A DNA stretch of 64,000 nucleotides from Rhodobacteraceae bacterium Alg231-04 (GTDB taxonomy: Bacteria; Pseudomonadota; Alphaproteobacteria; Rhodobacterales; Rhodobacteraceae), in assembly GCA_900143635.1 (NCBI GenBank), contig FREY01000002.1, positions 558,501-622,500 of the forward strand, in the 5' to 3' direction. Made by a program: the position numbers and the translations under genes. Positions 1-9,089 of the stretch are shown piece by piece. Under the pieces are notes generated by a model, which saw nothing but the letters and a program-made list of their open reading frames with translations, was not told where the DNA came from and did no database searches. The stretch's first letter is position 1. Each line of letters opens with the position of its first letter.

Positions 1-1311
1 GGACTCGGTGATCTCGGACACGATGCGGATGGTGTAGGGGAAGTCGGTTGCCGCGGGCAGAACCGCCTGCAGCGCGCGCCAAGCCAGCTTGCCGTGACCG
101 ATTTCGCGGCGGCCGGGGCCACCCACACGGCCAACTTCACCAACCGAGTAGGGCGGGAAGTTATAGTGCAGCAGGAAGTTGGACTTGAAGTTGCCGTGCA
201 GCGCGTCGATGAACTGCTCGTCGTCGCCGGTGCCCAGAGTGGTCACAACCAGACCCTGTGTTTCACCACGGGTGAACAGAGCTGAACCGTGGGTCCGCGG
301 CAGGAAGCCGGTTTCCGAAACGATGTCGCGGATCTCGTTGGTCGCACGACCGTCGATACGCTTGCCGGTTTTGACAACGTCGCCACGCAGGATGCCTGCT
401 TCGAGCTTTTTCAGGGCGGAGCCGAGGTTGGCGTCGTCCAGCTGCTCTTCGGTCAGGGCTGCTTTGATCGCGGTGCGGGCAGCGGCAACAGCGGCGGTGC
501 GCTCCTGCTTGTCACCGATCGCAAAGGCCGCGCGCATGTCGGTCTCACCAGCCGCTTTGACAGCTTCGTAGAGGTCCGAATAATCGGGCGCCTGGAAGTC
601 AAAGGGCTCTTTCGCGGCGTCTTCGGCCAGTTCGATGATCAGGTCGATCACCGGCTGGATCGCGTCGTGCGCGAACTTAACCGCACCCAGCATCTCTGCT
701 TCGGACAGTTCGTAGGCTTCCGATTCCACCATCATCACGGCGTCTTTGGTGCCGGCAACAACCAGATCCAGACGCTGTTCGGGGTTCAGGCGCAGGTCCT
801 GCATGTCGTCGACGGTCGGGTTCAGGATGTATTCGCCATCCTCAAAGCCAACGCGTGCAGCGGCGATCGGGCCCATGAACGGTGCGCCAGACAGGGTCAG
901 CGCGGCCGAGGCGGCGATCATCGCAACCATGTCCGGGTCGTTGACCAGGTCGTGCGACAGCACGGTGCACATCACCAGAACTTCGTTTTTGAAGCCGGGG
1001 ACGAACAGCGGGCGGATCGGACGGTCGATCAGGCGCGCAGTCAGAGTTTCTTTTTCAGTCGGGCGGGCTTCACGCTTGAAGAAACCGCCGGGCACTTTGC
1101 CGGCAGCATAGTATTTTTCTTGGTAGTGCACGGTCAGCGGGAAGAAGTCCTGGCCGGGCTTCTGCTGACGGGCAAAGGTCACGTTGGCCATGACCGAGGT
1201 TTCGCCGAGGGTGGCAATAACGGAGCCATCAGCCTGACGGGCAACTTTGCCGGTTTCCAGTGTGAGCGTCTCTTCGCCCCACTGCATCGATTTTTTCGAA
1301 ACGTTGAACAT
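1..1311 (-). CDS. pnp: Polyribonucleotide nucleotidyltransferase (PNPase), C-terminus outside window
   Basis: PNPase is the phosphorolytic 3'-5' exoribonuclease of the RNA degradosome. The reverse strand translates from the ATG at 1311 as [20 protein letters not shown] and stays open for 437 codons to the window edge. The first RNase PH-like domain shows the family stretches [20 protein letters not shown] and [11 protein letters not shown]. The helical middle domain follows, and the second RNase PH domain begins around residue 325 ([13 protein letters not shown], then [11 protein letters not shown]). The KH and S1 RNA-binding domains of the roughly 710-residue family lie beyond base 1. An AGGA ribosome site sits 8 bases before the ATG, just after a hairpin (1328-1356). 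The product name is secure; the gene is partial only because of the window. Confidence 0.97.
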   Translation of the reverse strand, partial: MFNVSKKSMQWGEETLTLETGKVARQADGSVIATLGETSVMANVTFARQQKPGQDFFPLTVHYQEKYYAAGKVPGGFFKREARPTEKETLTARLIDRPIRPLFVPGFKNEVLVMCTVLSHDLVNDPDMVAMIAASAALTLSGAPFMGPIAAARVGFEDGEYILNPTVDDMQDLRLNPEQRLDLVVAGTKDAVMMVESEAYELSEAEMLGAVKFAHDAIQPVIDLIIELAEDAAKEPFDFQAPDYSDLYEAVKAAGETDMRAAFAIGDKQERTAAVAAARTAIKAALTEEQLDDANLGSALKKLEAGILRGDVVKTGKRIDGRATNEIRDIVSETGFLPRTHGSALFTRGETQGLVVTTLGTGDDEQFIDALHGNFKSNFLLHYNFPPYSVGEVGRVGGPGRREIGHGKLAWRALQAVLPAATDFPYTIRIVSEITES

Positions 1312-1327
1312 CTGTCGTATCCTAAAA

Positions 1328-1356
1328 GGGAGCACTCCCGGCCCTCCGGGTCTCCC
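1328..1356 (-). promoter_or_regulatory. Leader hairpin immediately upstream of pnp ribosome site
   Basis: On the minus strand a two-part stem forms: outer arms GGGAG/CTCCC and inner arms CCCGG/CCGGG around an AGGG loop. It ends about ten bases before the AGGA ribosome site of pnp. In enterobacteria the pnp leader folds into an RNase III-cleaved stem that PNPase uses for autoregulation. Whether this shorter stem plays that part is inference. The rest of 1357-1499 shows nothing I recognise. Confidence 0.4.
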
Positions 1357-1499
1357 GTTTGCGTAGCGGCCCCATTGCCGCCGACCCCATCTATCTTTCT
1401 TCGCGTGCCGGGGCCCTGGCACATCGTCTCAGATAGGCCGCCCATACAGGAGTTTTCCACAGATTGGAAGCAAAAGCAGGGGACGGGCCCAGTGAGGGA

Positions 1500-2810
1500 T
1501 CAGCGGCTAAGCGGTGCGTCGCCCAGGCCCCGGACACCCTGAGCCTGTAGCGCGGTGATCAAAAGTCCGGCGGGAAGATCCTGAATTGGGATCCCCGCGT
1601 CCAGCGCCAGCGCGGCTGCGGTGCCGCAGGCCTGCCCCATGGCGATGCATTGCGGCATCCCCCTCACAGAGGCAAAGGCCACCGGATCGGCAGACAGGAT
1701 GCGCCCGGCGAACATCAGATTTTCGATCCTTTTGGGAACCAAGGCGCGAAACGGCAACCGGTAATAGCTGCCTTCGGCCACGCTGGCGTCATGGGTCATC
1801 TCATCCGAGGTGCGCATCACATCATCCACCGGATTGTCACAGCAGACGATGCCATCGTCGAATTTCGCGCCCCGCGCAAGATCCTCGCCAGTCAGCCGGT
1901 ACTGCCCTTCCAGCTTGCGGGTCTCGCGGACGCCGACGGTTGGTCCAAGGCTGGTCATCCGGGCGTTTTCAAATCCGGGGATGTCACTGCGCAGGAATTG
2001 CGACATCTGTAGGCAGCGGCGGCGACCTTCCTGGGTGGCGCGGGCCACAGCCATCGGATCGGTGCCATCGACACCGCGGATCACCACCGAATTGCAGAAC
2101 ACCGTGTTCGCGTGAAACCCAGTCATCAGATAGAGCTTGCTGAGGTCTGCGTGCAGGCGGCCTTCGGCAATGCCCTTGGCGGTATAGGCCGGAAAATAGG
2201 GATCATCGGCGGCAAACACCCGGTCACAATCCGCACCTTCCATCAGGAAGGTGAGTGTCACACCCATCATGTTGCCCGCCCCGTCCCCAAGGGTGAAGGG
2301 CACGCCTGCCTTGGCCGAAATGTCGCCGTCGCCAGAACAGTCGATGACCATCTTGGGATGGATCGTCTGGGCACCATGACGGTCGAAGAACTGCACTGCT
2401 GCGATCCGCTGCCCGTCCATTTCCACCTCGGTTGCGGTGGTGTTCAGACGCAGGGTGACGCCTGCCTCTTCCAGCATCTCGAACATCGTCAGGGTGGCGA
2501 TATCGTGGTCGTATTTGATCTCGGGGCCAAAATTTTCCAGCGTGCAAGGCTGTTTGGCGGCGGCCGGTGGATCCATCGCAGTAAGCCGGTTTGCCAGCTC
2601 CTCCATCAGCCCGCCGATCAACGTGTCGCGCGGATAGGCGCCGCCCCAGGGCATGCCCGGACAAAAGGCCATGACGCCGCCCACCTTGCTGCCCGCCTCC
2701 AGCAGGCAGACGTTCAGACCTTGCCGACCGGCAGCCACTGCCGCGCCGAACCCGGCGGTGCCGCCGCCAATGACAAGAACATCGGTGGCTATGGGGGCGG
2801 TCTGGGGCAT
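1500..2810 (-). CDS. FAD-dependent oxidoreductase (FAD_oxidored / fumarate-reductase-like flavoprotein)
   Basis: This is a 436-residue flavoprotein with an N-terminal Rossmann dinucleotide site: VLVIGGGTAGFGAA at residues 11-24 and LLEAGSKVGG at about 37-46. A second family signature is MVIDCSGDGDISAKAGVPF near residue 155. The C-terminal FAD contact is NLMFAGRILSADPVAFASVRGMPQCIAMGQACGTAAALA. It matches the PF12831 type of oxidoreductase, whose substrates are mostly unassigned. GGAG lies 5 bases before the ATG. It sits between rpsO and pnp, genes that are neighbours in most proteobacteria, and rpsO is closed off by its own terminator, so this gene probably has separate transcription that may read on into pnp (188-base gap). 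No signal peptide or membrane segment is visible. Confidence 0.85.
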   Translation of the reverse strand: MPQTAPIATDVLVIGGGTAGFGAAVAAGRQGLNVCLLEAGSKVGGVMAFCPGMPWGGAYPRDTLIGGLMEELANRLTAMDPPAAAKQPCTLENFGPEIKYDHDIATLTMFEMLEEAGVTLRLNTTATEVEMDGQRIAAVQFFDRHGAQTIHPKMVIDCSGDGDISAKAGVPFTLGDGAGNMMGVTLTFLMEGADCDRVFAADDPYFPAYTAKGIAEGRLHADLSKLYLMTGFHANTVFCNSVVIRGVDGTDPMAVARATQEGRRRCLQMSQFLRSDIPGFENARMTSLGPTVGVRETRKLEGQYRLTGEDLARGAKFDDGIVCCDNPVDDVMRTSDEMTHDASVAEGSYYRLPFRALVPKRIENLMFAGRILSADPVAFASVRGMPQCIAMGQACGTAAALALDAGIPIQDLPAGLLITALQAQGVRGLGDAPLSR

Positions 2811-2932
2811 GGGGGCTCCGTTCGGTCTGACCCTGTGGGTCCGTTTTTAGGCGATGGTCGCAAAGTGTGTTGGCTGCACCAGATCGTCTGGCGAGCCTGC
2901 GACGGGAGGCGTCGCAAAATGCCAGCGCGCAT

Positions 2933-2965
2933 AAAAAAACGCCCGCTCTATAACAGAGCGGGCGC
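2933..2965 (-). terminator. Rho-independent terminator of rpsO
   Basis: Read on the minus strand, CGCCCGCTCT pairs perfectly with AGAGCGGGCG (10 bp, 5-base loop), followed by seven T residues. It lies 26 bases past the rpsO stop and separates rpsO from the flavoprotein gene. Confidence 0.92.
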
Positions 2966-2990
2966 CTTCAGATCCAAAAGGATCGAAACC

Positions 2991-3260
2991 TTAGCGGCGG
3001 ATGCCGAGGCGTTTGATCAGGTCCTGGTAACGGGCCACGTCTTTTGCCTTGGTGTAGTCCAGCAGCTTACGACGCAGAGCAACCATCTTCAGAAGACCAC
3101 GACGACCGTGGTTGTCTTTTTTGTGGGTCTTGAAGTGCTCGGTCAGGGTGTTGATGCGCGAGGTCAGAATGGCAACCTGTACTTCGGGCGAACCGGTGTC
3201 GCCTTCTTTGGTTGCGAATTCTTTCATCAGGCGTGTTTTTTCTACGGCAGTGATCGACAT
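2991..3260 (-). CDS. rpsO: 30S ribosomal protein S15
   Basis: The 89-residue product begins [16 protein letters not shown] and has the S15 core: [16 protein letters not shown], then [19 protein letters not shown], then RRKLLDYTK and [13 protein letters not shown] at the C-terminus. S15 binds 16S rRNA early in small-subunit assembly. The ATG at 3260 was chosen over an upstream in-frame start because GGAGG lies 7 bases ahead of it and 89 residues is the family length. A good promoter (3359-3387) and a strong terminator (2933-2965) make it an independent transcription unit, unlike the rpsO-pnp operon of enterobacteria. Confidence 0.98.
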   Translation of the reverse strand: MSITAVEKTRLMKEFATKEGDTGSPEVQVAILTSRINTLTEHFKTHKKDNHGRRGLLKMVALRRKLLDYTKAKDVARYQDLIKRLGIRR

Positions 3261-3358
3261 CGGGGCCTCCTTAAAGGTTTGTGTGAATGGCGCAGGCCGG
3301 GATGTCGTCCAGCACAGGCCCATGGAGATACCGCCCCGATTCCCCGGAGCGATGGGCG

Positions 3359-3387
3359 CATATAGGCGTTTTTGCCGCCGAGCGCAA
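3359..3387 (-). promoter_or_regulatory. Probable sigma-70 promoter of rpsO
   Basis: On the minus strand TTGCGC (-35), a 17-base spacer and TATATG (-10) lie about 100 bases upstream of the rpsO ATG. Spacing is optimal and each hexamer matches the consensus at four of six positions. Not tested beyond inspection. Confidence 0.5.
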
Positions 3388-3401
3388 AAGGTTTCACACA
3401 G

Positions 3402-4361
3402 TCACGATAGCAGCGGCAGGCTGCTTTCGTCGGCCAGAAGGATTTCGGCGGCGGATAACGCCACACCGGCTGGCAGGCGCACGACCTCGGCACCGTCCAC
3501 AGTCACCACCATTCGCTCCGCATTCAGCGGGTCGGGCTGCACGTCCACCACCGGGGCCGGAGTGGTGTCAGGATCATGCAAAATGACCAGCTGATCCTCG
3601 GTGGGATCAAAGTCGATAAGCTCCGCCGGATCATCGCCTGGGCCCCAATTGCCGACGGTGATGATATCCTCACCGGTGCCGCCGGTGACCACATCGCCGG
3701 CACCGGCGAGGATCTTGTCATTGCCGTCGCCACCGTTCAGGAAATCACGATCCGTATCGTCGCGACCAGACAGAACATCCTCGCCGCGGCCGCCAAACAG
3801 CGTGTCCTCACCGCTGCCACCGGTCAGATAGTCCTGCCCGTCATTGCCATGCAGGGCGTCATCGCCGGCGCCGCCATCCAGATCATCATCACCCTGACCG
3901 CCGTGGGCTGTGTCATCCCCATCGCCGCCTTCGAGCCTATCTGCGCCGAAATGACCATAAAGACTGTCGCTGCCGGTGCCGCCGGACAAGGTGTCATTGC
4001 CATCTTCGCCATGCAGCAGATCCGCACCGCCGCCACCCTGCAACAGGTCATCGCCACCAGCGCCATGCAGGATATCATGCCCTTCGCCACCACTGATCCA
4101 GTCATCATCGGCATAGCCGTTGATCTGGTCATCACCGCCCAACCCGGAGAGCGTATCCTGCCCGTCACTGCCCTGCAGAATGTCGTTTTCGGAGCTGCCG
4201 GAAATATCTTCGCCAGTCAGCAGGTCTTCTGACCCGCCAGCGGCAGGCGGCGAGGGGGCATCACTGTCGTCGTTGTCTTCGGGGCTGTCATCACTGCTTA
4301 TATCGAGGGCGAACATTGCCCCGGCAGCCATAAGGCCAAACAGGCCGGCAAATAAAACCAT
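3402..4361 (-). CDS. RTX (hemolysin-type calcium-binding repeat) protein
   Basis: The 319-residue protein starts with a short hydrophobic segment (VLFAGLFGLMAAGAMFALDI), then an acidic Asp/Ser/Pro linker (residues 21-45). About 150 residues of glycine-aspartate nonapeptides of the GGxGxDxLx type follow (for example GGEGHDILHGAGGDDLLQGG), which fold into a calcium-loaded beta roll. The C-terminal 90 residues (ELIDFDPTEDQLVI...) resemble the end domain of many roseobacter RTX proteins. GGGAG precedes the ATG by 7 bases. RTX repeats are normally exported by type I secretion, but no transporter genes are nearby and the N-terminal hydrophobic stretch suggests membrane anchoring. Its substrate or partner cannot be told from sequence. 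Confidence 0.85.
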   Translation of the reverse strand: MVLFAGLFGLMAAGAMFALDISSDDSPEDNDDSDAPSPPAAGGSEDLLTGEDISGSSENDILQGSDGQDTLSGLGGDDQINGYADDDWISGGEGHDILHGAGGDDLLQGGGGADLLHGEDGNDTLSGGTGSDSLYGHFGADRLEGGDGDDTAHGGQGDDDLDGGAGDDALHGNDGQDYLTGGSGEDTLFGGRGEDVLSGRDDTDRDFLNGGDGNDKILAGAGDVVTGGTGEDIITVGNWGPGDDPAELIDFDPTEDQLVILHDPDTTPAPVVDVQPDPLNAERMVVTVDGAEVVRLPAGVALSAAEILLADESSLPLLS

Positions 4362-4450
4362 TCTCCTACTCCCAGCACAGGAGGTACCAATTCACAGGTT
4401 CAAGATGGACATAAAAGACCGAGGGGGGTAAAACAAATCAGGAACATCGG

Positions 4451-4468
4451 TTAACGATGGACCGTTAA
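4451..4468. repeat. Inverted repeat TTAACG-N6-CGTTAA upstream of the RTX gene
   Basis: TTAACG and CGTTAA are perfect 6-base arms with a 6-base spacer. They overlap the stop codon of the DUF1643 gene and lie about 90 bases before the RTX start. It may be an operator for the RTX gene. The spacing does not fit the CtrA TTAA-N7-TTAA site. Function unknown. Confidence 0.3.
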
Positions 4469-4971
4469 ATCCACAGTTGCGGAACCTGAACATAGGCGAT
4501 GTAAAGCGGATGACGCGGGTGGCCGGCCTTGGTGAGCCCCAGATGATGCAGCGGTTTTCCACGCGCCTTCAGCATGGCCGCAACGCGGTGCCCCTGATCC
4601 AGATGATCGCCATGCGCCCCCCAGCCGCAGACCACCTGATCGGCCCAGTCCAGCCCTTCCAGCAAGATCGCATCATTGCCCGGTCCTGCCGGATCAGCGG
4701 CGGCTTTCATGTCGCGCGGGTCGGTGGCGCGAAAGGCAAAGATGTTGGTGGCACGAAAGGCGCCGAACCCCAGCGCGCGGGCGCGGCGCTCGCAGCGCTC
4801 AATGGTGGGGTCATTCTGCACCTCGGTCGCCTTCGAGGGGTTCAGCATCACAAACATCACCCGTGGGGCGCTGTCATCCCAGACGCGGGTGAGGCTGTAG
4901 CGGTAGGCCTCGCAGTCCGAATAAACTGCAGTTGAGGGCGCATCGCCTTTGGTGTGAGAGCGGGTGATCAT
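4465..4971 (-). CDS. DUF1643 domain-containing protein
   Basis: The 168-residue protein belongs to the DUF1643 family (PF07799). Signatures are SLTRVWDDSAPRVMFVMLNPSKATEVQNDPTIERC in the first half and a central NIFAFRATDPRDMK, then VVCGWGAHG near residue 115. The family has no established activity; its members occur as single genes in many bacteria. I chose the ATG at 4971 (MITRSHTKGDAPST) over the ATG at 4983, which has no ribosome site. Both lie within 25 bases of the truB stop, so the gene is probably cotranscribed with truB. No signal peptide or membrane segment is seen, so it is probably cytoplasmic. Confidence 0.82.
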   Translation of the reverse strand: MITRSHTKGDAPSTAVYSDCEAYRYSLTRVWDDSAPRVMFVMLNPSKATEVQNDPTIERCERRARALGFGAFRATNIFAFRATDPRDMKAAADPAGPGNDAILLEGLDWADQVVCGWGAHGDHLDQGHRVAAMLKARGKPLHHLGLTKAGHPRHPLYIAYVQVPQLWI

Positions 4972-4993
4972 GTCACCCGCCATATCAGCCGAA

Positions 4994-5899
4994 TTACTGG
5001 TTGAACACCCGGCTGGGGTGCAGTTCACCGGCCTTGTAGATGCCTACAGCCACGGCCTGACCATCCAATGAGGCCCAGGCCTCCTCGCCGTATTCCAGCG
5101 TGGCAGCCAGCACCATGCCCGGATTGCCGTTGCGCAGGCGTACTGCCCCTTCGGGGGTGCATTTCAGCTCGGGCAGGTCCTCGAGTCCCTGCTCCAGCGG
5201 GCGCAGGAAGCTGTCCAGCTCGGGCGTGCGGGCCATCTCGTTGATCCGGTCCAGAGTGAGGCCATCCTTGGCATCAAAAGGCCCGGACCAGACCCGGCGC
5301 AATTCGCGCACATGGCCATAACAGCCAAGGGCGGCACCCAGATCGCGGGCGATAGAGCGCACATAGCCGCCTTTGCCGCAGGTCATCTCTAGGGTGACAT
5401 GGTCGGCGTCGGGGCGGTCCACCAGGATCAGCTCTTCGACCCAAAGCGAACGGGCTGCCAGTTCGACATCTTCGCCGTCGCGGGCCAGTTTATAGGCGCG
5501 CTGGCCGTCGATCTTCACGGCAGAGAACTTTGGCGGCACCTGCATGATATCGCCCAGAAACTGCGGCAGCGCGGCCTTGATGTCTTCGTCCGACGGGCGG
5601 TCGGCGCTTTCGGCAATCACTTCGCCCTCGGCGTCATCCGTGTTGGTCGCCTGACCCAGCCGCACGGTGAACGTATAGGCCTTGAGCGCGTCGGTGATGT
5701 AGGGAACGGTTTTGGTCGCCTCACCCAGAGCCACGGCCAGAACGCCGGTCGCCTCAGGGTCGAGCGTGCCTGCATGGCCGGCTTTCTTGGCCTCAAGCGC
5801 CCAGCGGACCTTGTTGACCACGGCCGTCGAGGTCAGCCCGGCGGGTTTATCCACCACCAACCAGCCGGAAATATCGCGCCCTTTGCGTTTGCGTGCCAT
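4994..5899 (-). CDS. truB: tRNA pseudouridine(55) synthase
   Basis: TruB makes pseudouridine 55 in the T loop of tRNAs. The 301-residue product begins [21 protein letters not shown] and has the family core [11 protein letters not shown] and [25 protein letters not shown]47 in GTLDPEA is the catalytic aspartate. Further signatures are [19 protein letters not shown] and the C-terminal [14 protein letters not shown]. The ATG at 5899 has GGGA 7 bases upstream and was preferred to a TTG 21 bases earlier. In relatives truB follows rbfA; here a plus-strand gene and a glycosidase-like gene lie between them. Confidence 0.97.
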   Translation of the reverse strand: MARKRKGRDISGWLVVDKPAGLTSTAVVNKVRWALEAKKAGHAGTLDPEATGVLAVALGEATKTVPYITDALKAYTFTVRLGQATNTDDAEGEVIAESADRPSDEDIKAALPQFLGDIMQVPPKFSAVKIDGQRAYKLARDGEDVELAARSLWVEELILVDRPDADHVTLEMTCGKGGYVRSIARDLGAALGCYGHVRELRRVWSGPFDAKDGLTLDRINEMARTPELDSFLRPLEQGLEDLPELKCTPEGAVRLRNGNPGMVLAATLEYGEEAWASLDGQAVAVGIYKAGELHPSRVFNQ

Positions 5900-6099
5900 G
5901 TCGTTCCCTATCAGATCCAAGGCGCGCGGGGTAGCGGATCACCGGGTCGGAGTCAATTTGGCAAATGCGAGAAGGGCGGCAGGTGATAGACTTCGTTCGA
6001 CGTCAATCCTTGGCGTCATGATGCGCATGTGGTTTTATCACAGGTACAGAGGTTTTGTTTTTCACCAACCTGCCGGTTTCTTTCGCTCAGGATCGTTTC

Positions 6100-7005
6100 A
6101 TGAAGCATTTTTTAGTCGCGGTGATTTCCGCTGCGCTCTGCATTTCCCCGAATTTGCCGGTGGCCAAGGAAAAACCGCTGCGCAACTCGGTTCTCAAGAA
6201 GGTTCAGCTGGAAGGCCTGTCTCACAAGGGGCGCTACAGGTTTGGCTATACCAGCCAGCCGGTGCGCCGCGGTGCCAAGGCGCAGCGGTTCGAGATCCGT
6301 CATGGGGATTGCGGCCGTTCTTCAGGCTGGAACGATTGCGAGACCGACCGTGGTCGGGTGGAAATGAAGGAGCGCCCTAAAAACGCAATGTCAAAGCCGG
6401 GCAAGGGCATCTGGTACGGCTATTCCATGCTTATCCCGCAGGATTTCCAAAGCTTGGGCAAGGGCAACACCTTACTGGGGCAGGTCAAGGCCGAAGGCTG
6501 GAACATGCCGATGTGGTTTTTGACTTTCAATGATCGCCCTTACCTGAATTTCGCCGACAATGTCCCATGCAGCATTGGATCACTGGCCTCCTGGAAGGGG
6601 CGCTGGATCGATGTGACGATCTATGCCCACTACGGTCACAGCGGGCAGAAAAGCTATTTCCAGCTCTACAAAGACGGCAAGCTGATCTGCGATCGCAAGA
6701 CCCCTTTCATGCCTGAGGAGTTTCGTACGAAGCGGCCCAAGCTGGGGCTGAAATATGGCGTCTACAACAGCTTTGTCAGTCGTTATCTGGCGCGCCACGG
6801 GCAGACGCCTGCGGCGGCATCGGCAATGGCACAGCAGCATGAAGGCGGCACCTCCAAGAGCCCGTCGTCGACACCGTTTAAATATGACTGGGGTGTCCAG
6901 CTGCCCACCCATGTCGTTTATTATGACGAGATGCGCTATGGCAGTCGGCGCGAGGATGTGGATGTACGGATGCTGGAGGCGCGCGGCGTGCCTCCGGTCG
7001 ACTAG
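6100..7005 (+). CDS. Secreted heparin-lyase-fold polysaccharide lyase family protein
   Basis: The 301-residue protein has a cleavable signal (MKHFLVAVISAALCISP...). The rest resembles the heparin lyase I / PF14099 polysaccharide lyase fold: GDCGRSSGWNDCETDRGRVEMKE, then GIWYGYSMLIPQDF, GQVKAEGWNMPMWFLTFN, and a C-terminal THVVYYDEMRYG. These proteins form a beta jelly roll, and the few tested members cleave uronic-acid polysaccharides. The ATG at 6100 was chosen because AGGA precedes it and the signal peptide begins there. It is transcribed against its neighbours, between truB and a DUF2233 protein, inside an otherwise conserved translation cluster. The substrate is not deducible. The 200 bases before it (5900-6099) contain no other gene. 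Confidence 0.75.
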   Translation: MKHFLVAVISAALCISPNLPVAKEKPLRNSVLKKVQLEGLSHKGRYRFGYTSQPVRRGAKAQRFEIRHGDCGRSSGWNDCETDRGRVEMKERPKNAMSKPGKGIWYGYSMLIPQDFQSLGKGNTLLGQVKAEGWNMPMWFLTFNDRPYLNFADNVPCSIGSLASWKGRWIDVTIYAHYGHSGQKSYFQLYKDGKLICDRKTPFMPEEFRTKRPKLGLKYGVYNSFVSRYLARHGQTPAAASAMAQQHEGGTSKSPSSTPFKYDWGVQLPTHVVYYDEMRYGSRREDVDVRMLEARGVPPVD

Positions 7006-7013
7006 GGGGCCGC

Positions 7014-7751
7014 CTAGTCGCGGTCCTCAACCACGCCGACAATCGGCCCCATCATGAAGCCAGCATCGCTGCGGCCCAGCTGTGGCGCATGCATGCGCGA
7101 GATATTTCCATCGAAATACAGTGCGTTGGGCAGTTTCAGGTAATCACGATACAGGCTGCCGAACTGGTGGAATGTGACTGCATTGCGTGAGATGGCAAAG
7201 ACCACCCGCTGCCCGTCGGCTGAGGTGCCCACACCGTTTCTGACATAATAGGAGGTGGAATCGGGCAGGAAGCGCGGGTGCAATTCGCCGTCGATGACCA
7301 GCATTGGCCCGGATTGGGTGGCATCGCGGCACTGGGTGCCCGCATCACGAAAGGCCAGTGTTTCAAACACATCGGCGCGACCCGGTCGCAGGCAGAAAAC
7401 GCCATTGGGCAGCAGGCCAAAGTTGCCGGGGCCCGCATTGGGGATCAGCCGCATCTCCTGCGCGCCGCCCTCGATATACAGCCCGACTGGCGCGCGGTCG
7501 GCGTGATACATGCCGGCATTGGTCGCAAAGGAGAGGTGCTTGCCTTCGGCAGCCAGCGCGGCGTTCAGCGCGGTGAAATGGCCATAGACCTTGCCGGTCT
7601 CGTCGCGCAGAAACAGGCGGATATCCTCGGTTCCGGCATCCGCCTCGCAGATCGTATAGCGGTTGCCGTCATAGGAAATGTTGCGGCAGTCCAGTGCCGC
7701 AGCCGGGGCAGCTGCCAGCGCCGCCCAGAGCGCCAGCAAGACCCGTTTCAC
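7014..7751 (-). CDS. Secreted phosphodiester glycosidase family protein (DUF2233)
   Basis: The 245-residue protein has a signal peptide ([19 protein letters not shown]). It carries the NAGPA / DUF2233 fold (PF09992): [21 protein letters not shown] near residue 78, then [25 protein letters not shown], and [12 protein letters not shown] near the end. The family includes the mammalian uncovering enzyme that removes GlcNAc from phosphodiesters; bacterial members act on periplasmic or envelope sugars of unknown identity. Its start overlaps the rbfA stop by 4 bases, so the two are translationally coupled. The opposing lyase gene ends 8 bases away. Confidence 0.83.
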   Translation of the reverse strand: MKRVLLALWAALAAAPAAALDCRNISYDGNRYTICEADAGTEDIRLFLRDETGKVYGHFTALNAALAAEGKHLSFATNAGMYHADRAPVGLYIEGGAQEMRLIPNAGPGNFGLLPNGVFCLRPGRADVFETLAFRDAGTQCRDATQSGPMLVIDGELHPRFLPDSTSYYVRNGVGTSADGQRVVFAISRNAVTFHQFGSLYRDYLKLPNALYFDGNISRMHAPQLGRSDAGFMMGPIVGVVEDRD

Positions 7752-8143
7752 TCGTCGATATCGCGGCGCACCGCGTCCTGGTTGAGCATACGGCGGGTGT
7801 CATCCATCTGATCAAAGGTTTGATCCAGCTGGAAGCGCAGGTCAGGGGCGAATTTCAGCCCCAGTTTCTTGCCCACCGCGCGGCGCAGCTCGCCTTTGTT
7901 GCGCGCGAGGAGTTTCAATACGTCCTCCTGCCCCTTGCCGCCCAGCGGCAGCACATAGGCGGTGGCGATTTTCAGATCGGGCGAGGTGCGTACCTCGCCG
8001 ACCGTGATAGACATACGATTCAGTTCCGGATCATGAATGTCGCCGCGCGCCAGCACTTCGGACAAAGTGCGGCGGATCAGCTCGCCCACACGCAGCTGAC
8101 GCTGCGACGGACCGGGACCATCGTGGAATTTGTTCTTACCCAT
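7748..8143 (-). CDS. rbfA: 30S ribosome-binding factor A
   Basis: RbfA is a KH-type factor that helps mature the 5' end of 16S rRNA and acts in the cold. The 131-residue product shows the family order: [22 protein letters not shown], then [44 protein letters not shown], and [17 protein letters not shown]. Its stop overlaps the start of the DUF2233 gene by 4 bases. infB and nusA, the usual upstream partners, are absent; dapB diverges instead across 88 bases. Confidence 0.96.
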   Translation of the reverse strand: MGKNKFHDGPGPSQRQLRVGELIRRTLSEVLARGDIHDPELNRMSITVGEVRTSPDLKIATAYVLPLGGKGQEDVLKLLARNKGELRRAVGKKLGLKFAPDLRFQLDQTFDQMDDTRRMLNQDAVRRDIDE

Positions 8144-8231
8144 GATCCCGATTTATGCCCATTTGCAGCCTTTGCCAAGCGGCTCCGGACGGGTTAGGAA
8201 ACATTCAGCTTCTAAGAAAGGGATTTGGCAG

Positions 8232-9041
8232 ATGACTCATACGCCAGGGATTGTGATTGTCGGGGCCTCGGGCCGCATGGGGCAGATGCTGATCAAGACG
8301 GTTCTGGACAGCGACAAAGCGACCCTTGTTGGTGCGGTCGAACGCACCGGCCATGACTGGGTTGGTCAGGATGTGGGCAGCGCCATGGGCGGCCAGCCGA
8401 CCGGTGTCATTGTCACTGATGATGCGCTGGAAGCCTTTGCCAAAGCACAGGCGGTGATCGATTTTACCGCGCCTGTTGCCACCATCGAGTTCTCCAAAAT
8501 CGCCGCGCAGGCGCGTTGCGTGCATGTGATCGGCACCACCGGCATGACCGACGAGGAGATCGCCGCGCTGGAACCCGCCGCGCGCCATGCGGTCATCGTG
8601 CGGGCCGGCAATATGAGCCTCGGTGTGAACCTGTTGACCCAGCTGACCAAAAAGGTCGCTGCCGCACTGGATGAGGATTTCGACATCGAAGTGATCGAAG
8701 CCCATCACCATCACAAGGTGGATGCACCTTCAGGCACCGCTCTGATGCTGGGCGAAGCCGCCGCCGAAGGGCGCGGTGTGGCGCTGAAGGATGTGTCTGA
8801 CCGGGGTCGCGACGGCATCACCGGCGCGCGTAAGAAGGGCGACATCGGGTTCACCGCCATCCGCGGCGGCGACATCGTCGGCGAACATGATGTGCTGTTT
8901 GCCGCCGCTGGCGAGCGTATCGTGCTGCGCCACATGGCGACGGATCGCACCATTTTTGCCCGCGGTGCGCTGAAAGCCGCGCTGTGGGGTCAGGACAAGG
9001 CGCCGGGCGCCTATGACATGATGGACGTGCTCGGGCTCTGA
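8232..9041 (+). CDS. dapB: 4-hydroxy-tetrahydrodipicolinate reductase
   Basis: DapB reduces hydroxy-tetrahydrodipicolinate with NAD(P)H in lysine and meso-diaminopimelate synthesis. The 269-residue product has the nucleotide site [10 protein letters not shown] near residue 10, the [10 protein letters not shown] loop and the catalytic segment [15 protein letters not shown] at about 156-170, and ends with the [12 protein letters not shown] motif. The ATG at 8232 was chosen over an upstream in-frame start because the protein begins at the Rossmann strand there. A catabolic lysine operon lies convergent 48 bases downstream, so lysine synthesis and breakdown genes adjoin. Confidence 0.97.
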   Translation: MTHTPGIVIVGASGRMGQMLIKTVLDSDKATLVGAVERTGHDWVGQDVGSAMGGQPTGVIVTDDALEAFAKAQAVIDFTAPVATIEFSKIAAQARCVHVIGTTGMTDEEIAALEPAARHAVIVRAGNMSLGVNLLTQLTKKVAAALDEDFDIEVIEAHHHHKVDAPSGTALMLGEAAAEGRGVALKDVSDRGRDGITGARKKGDIGFTAIRGGDIVGEHDVLFAAAGERIVLRHMATDRTIFARGALKAALWGQDKAPGAYDMMDVLGL

Positions 9042-9064
9042 AAGCTCCAGCTCCCGGCGGGTGG

Positions 9065-9086
9065 TCCGGGGCCTGCAGGCCCCGGA
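9065..9086. terminator. Perfect 22-base palindrome between convergent genes, probable bidirectional terminator
   Basis: The sequence equals its own reverse complement (arms TCCGGGGCC/GGCCCCGGA around a CTGCAG centre). It sits 23 bases past dapB and 3 bases past the saccharopine dehydrogenase stop. There is no T tract, so termination is inferred from position and stem strength only. Confidence 0.5.
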
Positions 9087-9089
9087 TGA

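Noticed and set aside
289..1542. A 417-codon plus-strand frame over pnp
   Set aside because: It is the antisense shadow of pnp; the minus strand gives an unmistakable PNPase sequence.
4451..4468. CtrA binding site
   Set aside because: The two TTAA elements are inverted and 10 bases apart, not in the TTAA-N7-TTAA arrangement.
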